Source: Pseudomonadota bacterium
GTDB taxonomy: Bacteria; Pseudomonadota; Gammaproteobacteria; Burkholderiales; Sulfuricellaceae
NCBI GenBank assembly: GCA_021801705.1
Contig: JAJYXP010000061.1
Span: 22,677-80,072, forward strand
Length of the DNA: 57,396 nt
Reading direction: 5' to 3'
This document shows positions 52,352 through 57,396 of this stretch, piece by piece. Each line of letters begins with the position of its first letter. Within the stretch, counting starts at the first letter, position 1. Under the pieces are notes generated by a model. The model was given only the letters and a program-made list of their open reading frames with translations, searched no databases and had not been told where the DNA came from. The position numbers and the translations under genes were made by a program.

Positions 52352-53794
52352 ATGTCGGGAATCGAACCAAGCAAGATTCAGGAAAGCCTGCAAGAGGTCT
52401 TGCAACAGGTGATCGAGTTATTGCGCAAGCATCATCTGGTGGAAGGGCTCGTCCACAAACAGGAGATGCCCCGCCACGAGCTGGTGGAAACCCTGGTGCA
52501 CAGGCAGAATCTGGTCGAGCTGCGCAAGAAACTGGATGATCTGCATCCCGCCGACGTTGCCTACATTCTCGAAGCCTTGCCGCTCGAGCAGCGCCTGCTG
52601 GTCTGGGATCTGGTCAAGGCCGAGCGCGACGGCGACATTCTGCTGGAAGTGTCCGACGCGGTACGCGAATCGCTGATTGCCACGATGGACAGCGAGGAAC
52701 TCATCGCCGCCACGGAAAACCTGGATACGGACGAGATCGCCGATCTCGCGCCCGACCTGCCGCAGGACGTGCTGCATGAGCTGATGGTGGCGATGGATAC
52801 GCAGAACCGCAGCCGCCTGCAATCGGCGATGTCCTACGAGGAGGACACGGTCGGCGCGCTGATGGATTTCGATATCGTCACCATCCGCGACGACATCAGC
52901 CTGGAAGTCGTGCTGCGCTACCTGCGGCGCCTGGGCGAGCTGCCGGGCCATACCGACAAACTGTTCGTGGTCGACCGCGACGACAAATTCCGCGGAGTCC
53001 TGCCCCTCAAGCGTTTGCTGGTGCATGATCCGGAGGCGAGCGTGGCGGCGGTGATGGCCGAGGAAGCGGTGACCTTCCGGCCCGAGGACGATGCCGGCGA
53101 AGCGGCGTCGGCGTTCGAGCGCTACGACCTTGTCACCGCCCCGGTTGTGGCCGCCAACAACAGACTGGTGGGCCGTTTGACGGTGGACGAGGTGATGGAC
53201 TTCATTCGCGAGGAGTCGGACAGCGAAATGCTGTCCCTGGCGGGCTTGCGTGAGGAAGAAGACCTGTTCGCCACGGTGTGGAAAAGTATCCAGAACCGCT
53301 GGACCTGGCTGGCCGTCAATCTGGTGACGGCATTCATCGCATCGCGCGTGATCGGCATGTTCGAGGGCTCGATCGAGAAGATCGTCGCCCTGGCGGCGTT
53401 AATGCCCATCGTTGCCGGTATCGGCGGCAACTCGGGCAACCAGACCACCACCATGATCGTGCGCGCCCTGGCGCTGGGGCAAATTCATGGCAGCGGCCTG
53501 CGCAAGCTGTTTCTCAAGGAAGCAAAAGTCAGCCTGGTTAACGGCTTGATCTGGGGCAGCGTCATCGGCCTGATTGCCTATTTCCTCTACCGTAACGCCG
53601 CGCTGGGGGTGGTGATGACCGGCGCGATGATACTCAATCTTCTGCTGGCGGCGCTGATGGGCGTGCTGATCCCGATGTTCATGCACAAGCTCGGGCGCGA
53701 TCCGGCGGTGGGCTCCAGCGTGATGATCACCGCCGTGACCGATAGCGGCGGATTCTTCATTTTCCTGGGCCTGGCCACTCTTTTTTTGCTCTAG
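52352..53794 (+). CDS. mgtE: MgtE magnesium channel/transporter
   Basis: The 480-residue inner-membrane protein has an N-terminal superhelical domain (ILEALPLEQRLLVWDLVKAE), two CBS domains (LMDFDIVTIRDDISLEVVLR; AAVMAEEAVTFRPEDDAGEA) and five membrane helices with GIGGNSGNQTTTMIVRALAL, the pore signature. The CBS-N domains close the channel when magnesium is plentiful. I chose ATG 52352 with AAGGAT upstream. Upstream in-frame ATGs fall in the duplicated leader. It is followed eight bases later by a DUF1614 gene. Confidence 0.92.
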   Translation: MSGIEPSKIQESLQEVLQQVIELLRKHHLVEGLVHKQEMPRHELVETLVHRQNLVELRKKLDDLHPADVAYILEALPLEQRLLVWDLVKAERDGDILLEVSDAVRESLIATMDSEELIAATENLDTDEIADLAPDLPQDVLHELMVAMDTQNRSRLQSAMSYEEDTVGALMDFDIVTIRDDISLEVVLRYLRRLGELPGHTDKLFVVDRDDKFRGVLPLKRLLVHDPEASVAAVMAEEAVTFRPEDDAGEAASAFERYDLVTAPVVAANNRLVGRLTVDEVMDFIREESDSEMLSLAGLREEEDLFATVWKSIQNRWTWLAVNLVTAFIASRVIGMFEGSIEKIVALAALMPIVAGIGGNSGNQTTTMIVRALALGQIHGSGLRKLFLKEAKVSLVNGLIWGSVIGLIAYFLYRNAALGVVMTGAMILNLLLAALMGVLIPMFMHKLGRDPAVGSSVMITAVTDSGGFFIFLGLATLFLL

Positions 53795-53802
53795 GAGGCG
53801 AC

Positions 53803-54462
53803 ATGCCTTTCTCGCCGCTCTATTTGGCGCTGCTGCTGGCCGCACTGGGCCTGCTGGCGGCCTTCATCCAGATCGGCGCCCTCACCCTGGCGTTTGAAAA
53901 ACTCGGTCTGTCGCCCGATTCCGCCATACTGCTGCTGTCATCCTCGCTGATCGGCAGCCTGATCAACCTGCCGCTGTTCACCGTCAAGTCGGAAGGGCCG
54001 CCGCCCCCGCTACCGGCACCATTTCGCAGCCTGCTGCGCCTGCCGCGGATGAAGTTCACCGGCAAGACTGTAGTCGCGGTCAACGTCGGGGGGTGCCTGG
54101 TACCGTTTGCCTTTTCGGTTTACCTGCTGCTGCATAACCCCCTCAACCTGCTTACGGTGATGGGCTCGGTGGGCATAGTGGCATTGGTCTGTCGCCTGGC
54201 GAGCCGGCCGATGCCGGGTGTGGGGATAGGCATTCCCATGTTCGTCGCGCCCATCATGGCGGCAGTCACCGCGCTGGTCATCGATCCGCAACAGAGCGCG
54301 CCGCTCGCCTACATCAGCGGCACGCTGGGGGTGCTGATCGGGGCCGATATTTCGCGCCTGGGCGACATCCGCAAGATGGGTGCGCCGTTTGCATCGATAG
54401 GCGGGGCGGGTACTTTCGACGGTATTTTTCTGAGCGGCATCGTCGCGGTGTTGCTCACTTGA
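53803..54462 (+). CDS. DUF1614 membrane protein
   Basis: The 219-residue protein has about six hydrophobic helices. LGLSPDSAILLLSSSLIGSL, IPMFVAPIMAAVTALVI and GVLIGADISRLGDIRKMGAP with GGAGTFDGIFLSGIVAVLL match DUF1614, a family of unknown function. GAGGCG precedes the ATG, and mgtE lies eight bases upstream, so the two are co-transcribed; a role in metal homeostasis is possible but unproven. A strong terminator follows at once. Confidence 0.85.
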   Translation: MPFSPLYLALLLAALGLLAAFIQIGALTLAFEKLGLSPDSAILLLSSSLIGSLINLPLFTVKSEGPPPPLPAPFRSLLRLPRMKFTGKTVVAVNVGGCLVPFAFSVYLLLHNPLNLLTVMGSVGIVALVCRLASRPMPGVGIGIPMFVAPIMAAVTALVIDPQQSAPLAYISGTLGVLIGADISRLGDIRKMGAPFASIGGAGTFDGIFLSGIVAVLLT

Positions 54463-54509
54463 ACCCGGATTGTCCATACATGGACAATCCGGGTTGAAAA
54501 AATATTTTT
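54462..54509 (+). terminator. Rho-independent terminator after mgtE-DUF1614
   Basis: The perfect 15-bp arms aacccggattgtcca (54462-54476) and tggacaatccgggtt (54481-54495) have a four-base loop and are followed by gaaaaaatattttt. The left arm overlaps the stop codon of the DUF1614 gene. Confidence 0.85.
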
Positions 54510-54588
54510 GTGACGCGGGAATAAATTGCCGGCCGAGGCTGTTTACGTGGGTGTAGTCCCCGTTTTTTCAACCAACAGGAGCAAGACC

Positions 54589-55020
54589 ATGATCAGTTCG
54601 ACTCGCACCCTCGCCGCCGCTGCGGTTCTGTTTTCCCTTTCCGCCGCCGCTTTCGCCGGCCCTGCCGACGATGCCAACACCCACTTCAAGGCGATTGCCG
54701 CCGGCAATGTGGAGCAGATCATGCAAGGCTACGCCGACAACGCCGCCCTGCAATGGGTGGGCGGCCCGCTCGATGGTGCCTATGCCGGCAGCGACAAGAT
54801 CCGCGAAGCCTGGGGCAAGTTCGTCAAGGCCAACGTACCGCTCGAAGTGACCGTCGCCAAGCTGGAAGAAAGCGCCAATCCCAAGGGCAGCACCGTCACC
54901 GCCAATGTCGAATTCAAGGGCAAGGCGGCGATCAAGGTGCGCTACGTGCTGGTTTACCGCGAAGGCAAGCTGGTCAACGAAGTGTGGCAGATCGACCCGA
55001 AACTGGCGCTGGGTTATTGA
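54589..55020 (+). CDS. Secreted NTF2-like/SnoaL-fold protein
   Basis: The 143-residue protein has a signal peptide (TLAAAAVLFSLSAAAFAGPA) and an NTF2-like domain (ADDANTHFKAIAAGNVEQIM, NAALQWVGGPLDGAYAGSDK) of the kind that binds small ligands or serves as an enzyme scaffold in the periplasm. AGGAG precedes ATG 54589. The cytochrome P460 gene starts 24 bases downstream with a strong ribosome site, so the two are probably one transcript. The exact role is unknown. Confidence 0.83.
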   Translation: MISSTRTLAAAAVLFSLSAAAFAGPADDANTHFKAIAAGNVEQIMQGYADNAALQWVGGPLDGAYAGSDKIREAWGKFVKANVPLEVTVAKLEESANPKGSTVTANVEFKGKAAIKVRYVLVYREGKLVNEVWQIDPKLALGY

Positions 55021-55043
55021 TAATTGCTGAGGAGGTAAGCAAG

Positions 55044-55532
55044 ATGAAAAAAATTCTTTGCGGATTGCTCCTGGGCGCCGTCGCCCAGGGAGCCCAGGCC
55101 GCGCAGCCTGCGCCCAATGATATCTCCCTGCCCGAGGGCTACAAGAACTGGCAGTTGATCTCGCCTTCATTTCGTACCGACAAGAATCAACTGCGGGTGA
55201 TCCTCGGCAACGAAGTGGCCGTGCGTGCTGCCCGCGAGGGCAAGGTCAATCCCTGGCCGGACGGAGCAATTCTCGCCAAGCTTGCATGGAGCGTCAAGAC
55301 CGACGAGCGCTGGGCCACGGCGACCGTGCCGAAGGACTTCGTCCAGGCGGAATTCATGGTCAAGGATTCCGCCAAGTACGCAGCCACCGGCGGCTGGGGT
55401 TTCGCCCGCTGGGTGGGCAAGGATCTCAAGCCATACGGCAAGGACGCTTCGTTTGTCCAGGAATGCTTTGGCTGCCACACGCCGGTGAAGGACAAGGATT
55501 ACGTCTTTACTCACCCGGCGCCGCTGCCCTAG
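55044..55532 (+). CDS. Cytochrome P460-family c-type heme protein
   Basis: The 162-residue periplasmic protein starts with a signal peptide (MKKILCGLLLGAVAQGAQAA). It has LPEGYKNWQLISPSFRTDKN and ILAKLAWSVKTDERW of the P460 fold, and a single heme-binding CFGCH near residue 141. Cytochromes P460 carry a Lys-heme crosslink and oxidise hydroxylamine or bind nitric oxide; activity here is inferred. GAGGAGG precedes the ATG. Its stop codon falls at the border of interspersed-repeat copy C. Confidence 0.87.
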   Translation: MKKILCGLLLGAVAQGAQAAQPAPNDISLPEGYKNWQLISPSFRTDKNQLRVILGNEVAVRAAREGKVNPWPDGAILAKLAWSVKTDERWATATVPKDFVQAEFMVKDSAKYAATGGWGFARWVGKDLKPYGKDASFVQECFGCHTPVKDKDYVFTHPAPLP

Positions 55533-55654
55533 TTGTCAGTCAACTTAAAACGATTGTACGTTCTTTGTAGGTGCGAATTCATTCGCACATTTTTGGCCGA
55601 ATGAATTCGGCCCTACAAGAAAATCACGCAAATTCAACATGACAGGCTACTAGG
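55528..55654 (+). repeat. Interspersed repeat, copy C
   Basis: cctagttgtcagtcaac at the left and gacaggctactagg at the right are imperfect inverted ends. The core (tgtacgttctttgtaggtgc, gcgaattcattcgcac, cggccctacaagaaaatcac) matches copies A and B. Confidence 0.8.
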
Positions 55655-55683
55655 CTAGCCATTTGTCCATCAAAGGAAAGCCC

Positions 55684-56193
55684 TTGAGCGAGATCGATCG
55701 CCAGATCGAGGAGCACATTCCCCGCCTGCGCCGCTACGCCAGGGCGCTGGCGGGGGAGCGTGCTCGCGCCGACGACCTGGTGCAGGACACGCTGGAGCGT
55801 GCCTGGGGAAAGTTCCACCTGTGGCGGCGCGGCAGCGACCTGCGCGCCTGGCTGTTTTCCATCATGCATAATGTTCATGTGAACGGTATCAGAAAAAATA
55901 GTGCCGCACCGGCCCTGTTGCCGCTGGGGGATGACGCGCTGCAGATGCCGGCGCGTGCCACTCAGGAGGATGGACTCCAGCTCCGGGATGTGCATGCGGC
56001 GCTCGCCTGTCTGCCGCAGGAGCAGCGCGAGGTGCTGCTGCTGGTCGGGCTGGAGGAAATGCGCTACGAGGAGGTGGCGAAAATTCTGGAGGTGCCGGTC
56101 GGTACGGTGATGTCGCGCCTGTCGCGCGGGCGCGAGCGCCTGCGCCAGATCATGGCGGGCGCCGCCGTCCCGGCCTTGAGGGTGGTGAAATGA
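55684..56193 (+). CDS. ECF-type RNA polymerase sigma factor
   Basis: The 169-residue sigma-70-family protein has region 2 (RLRRYARALAGERARADDLV, QDTLERAW) and region 4 (LPQEQREVLLLVGLEEMRYE, VPVGTVMSRLSRGRERLRQ). I chose TTG 55684, which follows AAAGGAAAG by a good distance; another TTG at 55663 is possible. It overlaps the downstream anti-sigma gene by four bases. Promoter elements must lie in or next to repeat copy C. Confidence 0.9.
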   Translation: MSEIDRQIEEHIPRLRRYARALAGERARADDLVQDTLERAWGKFHLWRRGSDLRAWLFSIMHNVHVNGIRKNSAAPALLPLGDDALQMPARATQEDGLQLRDVHAALACLPQEQREVLLLVGLEEMRYEEVAKILEVPVGTVMSRLSRGRERLRQIMAGAAVPALRVVK

Positions 56194-56954
56194 GTGAGCC
56201 GATGCTGAACGAATCCGAATTGCATGCCTATGCCGACGGTCAACTGGACGAGCGCCGCCGTGCCGAGGTGGAGGCGTGGCTGGCGGCCCATCCCGCCGAT
56301 GCCGAGCGGATGGAAGCGTACCGCCGGCAGAACGAGGCCTTGCACGCCTTGTTCGATCCGGTGCTGGACGAGCCGATACCGCAGCGCCTGCGGCGCCGGG
56401 AACGCCAGCCCTGGAGGATGATGCCGGTGCTGCGCCATGCCGCGGTGCTGGCCTGGATCGCGGTCGGCGGCACGCTGGGCTGGTTCCTGCACGGCGCGCA
56501 GGAAGCGCGCCCGGGCGCCTCCAGCATGGCGCTCGTCCGCCAGGCGGCCGTGGCCCATGTGGTGTACACGCCGGAAGTGCGCCATCCGGTGGAGGTGGGC
56601 GCGGATCAGGAGGCGCATCTGGCAGCCTGGCTGTCGAAGCGCCTGGGGGCATCGGTCAAGGTGCCGCATCTGGGCGAAACCGGTTACGATCTGGTCGGCG
56701 GCCGGTTGCTGCCCGGCACCGCAGGGCCGGCGGCGCAGTTCATGTACCAGGACGGGCGCGGCCAGCGCCTTACCCTGTATGTGCGCACCGACGCCGGCGG
56801 CAGCCGGGAAACCGCGTTCCGCTACGCGCGGGAGAACAATGTCGGCGTGTTTTACTGGATCGACGGGCCGTTCGGTTACGCCTTGTCGGGCGATCTGGAC
56901 AAGCCCGAGCTGCTACGGGTGGCGAAGTTGGTTTACCGCCAGCTCAACCCGTAG
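56190..56954 (+). CDS. Transmembrane anti-sigma factor
   Basis: The 254-residue protein has an N-terminal anti-sigma segment (NESELHAYADGQLDERRRAE, ~7-60) that would hold the adjacent ECF sigma factor. One membrane helix (HAAVLAWIAVGGTLGWFLHG, ~83-102) and a ~150-residue periplasmic domain (LAAWLSKRLGASVKVPHLGE; TLYVRTDAGGSRETAFRYAR) follow. The ATGA overlap with the sigma gene supports stoichiometric expression. The signal sensed is unknown. Confidence 0.88.
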   Translation: MSEPMLNESELHAYADGQLDERRRAEVEAWLAAHPADAERMEAYRRQNEALHALFDPVLDEPIPQRLRRRERQPWRMMPVLRHAAVLAWIAVGGTLGWFLHGAQEARPGASSMALVRQAAVAHVVYTPEVRHPVEVGADQEAHLAAWLSKRLGASVKVPHLGETGYDLVGGRLLPGTAGPAAQFMYQDGRGQRLTLYVRTDAGGSRETAFRYARENNVGVFYWIDGPFGYALSGDLDKPELLRVAKLVYRQLNP

Positions 56955-56967
56955 AATATCTCTATAA

Positions 56968-57112
56968 AACTGGAAAAAGCTATTGAACCGCGGAGGACGC
57001 AAAGGAATTCAAATGCTTGGAGTGAAACGCACTCACCTGGCGGGTGGCTCAGCATAACTTGCCAATGCCTTGTTTTTCCTCTGCGTCCTCTGCGGTGAAC
57101 TGCGGTTTCTAG
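56968..57112. repeat. Palindromic element, ccgcggag word type
   Basis: gaaaaagctattgaaccgcg and ggaggacgcaaagg at the left face cctctgcgtcctctgcggtg and aactgcggtttctag at the right. The termini fit the MITE-like consensus of the elements at 34793, 37651 and 41984. The right border coincides with the CTAG of the next element, so any target duplication is lost. Confidence 0.6.
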
Positions 57113-57270
57113 TGTCTAATTGCATAAGTCTGCGTCAATATCGAGGCCGAGGATTTGGCGCGGATGGCGCGAAGGCAACCGCAGCCATAGCCGCTCTATG
57201 GCGAGGATTGGCGACAAAGCCAGCCGCGTCAAAGACCGGCCGAATATAGCAAGACTTGTGCAATTAGACA
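57113..57270. mobile_element. 158-bp MITE-like element flanked by CTAG
   Basis: The ends tgtctaattgcataagtct (57113-57131) and its complement (57252-57270) differ at one position of 19. CTAG flanks both sides (57109-57112, 57271-57274), a 4-bp target duplication of the YTAR type. The interior is GC-rich with short repeats of cgaggatt and ggcgcg and no open frame. Confidence 0.65.
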
Positions 57271-57337
57271 CTAGTTCTACTGTGTTAAAAAATATGCAAC
57301 AATGCCAAGGATCAAAGTTACGAGCGAGGGATACAGC

Positions 57338-57396
57338 ATGAGCCGGGGTTTTGAATCGCGATTTGAAGCTTATTGTGCGGAGTTGGTCAAAACGCT
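57338..57396 (+). CDS. Partial CDS, possible IS701-family transposase N-terminus
   Basis: The window ends 19 codons into an open frame that starts MSRGFESRFEAYCAELVKT. The SRFEAY...L pattern resembles the N-terminus of IS701-type transposases, and the nearby CTAG sites fit the YTAR target of that family. GAGGGAT precedes the ATG. The fragment is too short for a firm call. Confidence 0.4.
   Translation, partial: MSRGFESRFEAYCAELVKT

Noticed and set aside
28493-57112. CRISPR arrays, suggested by repeated words such as ccacggat or ccgccaag
   Set aside because: The words are short, mirrored into palindromes and lack unique spacers of constant length. No cas genes are present.

Overview
The window looks like a GC-rich betaproteobacterial chromosome. 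It is probably from the Nitrosomonadales, such as a Sulfuricella- or Gallionella-like lineage. That is an inference from gene content and order: gatCAB beside mreBCD-mrdAB-rlpA-dacC-dat-ybeD-lipB-lipA, several DUF4124 proteins, NtrBC-glnA and a cytochrome P460. I ran no database search, and I saw no rRNA, tRNA or CRISPR array.

Layout. 1-1308 is an AmpG-like permease. 1309-1866 is an inverted-repeat region that a 12-kb transposon has split. 1867-13914 is that transposon. It is bounded by 25-bp terminal inverted repeats (24/25 identical) and an 8-bp target duplication (atattttg, at 1859-1866 and 13915-13922). It carries one IS1595/ISXO2-type transposase. The cargo resembles a defence island: a Lon-like AAA+ ATPase, a DnaQ-like exonuclease and two tiny genes in one operon; an XRE regulator; a three-Cys Gp37/Gp68 protein with its partner TcmP; a small DUF6471 protein with a giant type IIG-like restriction-methylase; and two tandem paralogous genes next to the right end. 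14035-14685 is an orphan hypothetical gene.

14951-31466 is core genome: xth, pyrE, a DUF4124 gene, gatB/gatA/gatC (minus strand), then the rod-shape and peptidoglycan cluster mreB-mreC-mreD-mrdA-mrdB-rlpA-dacC and dat-ybeD-lipB-lipA (plus strand). 31471-34376 is a decayed MmeI-like restriction-methylase. 34493-39824 holds small and conserved genes on the minus strand, including a Dabb protein, TIGR02647, an RlmL-like methyltransferase, transaldolase and a gamma-carbonic anhydrase. 39896-44071 holds prlC, an SH3 protein, a DUF4124/glutaredoxin protein and a second xth. 44113-48609 is a nitrogen-control block of ntrC-ntrB and glnA. glnA has a readable sigma-54 promoter and two NtrC palindromes. 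The rest is a CDF metal transporter, aroE, mtgA, mgtE with an unusual leader, a DUF1614 gene, an NTF2-like gene, a cytochrome P460, an ECF sigma/anti-sigma pair, and the first codons of a probable transposase.

The other striking property of the window is its load of short palindromic elements from several families. One family, of about 160-176 bp, has matching termini and 5-bp target duplications at three sites. Others lie inside reading frames: in gatB in frame, twice in the decayed methylase, and in the rlpA lipoprotein signal. One appears to have supplied the start codon of lipB.
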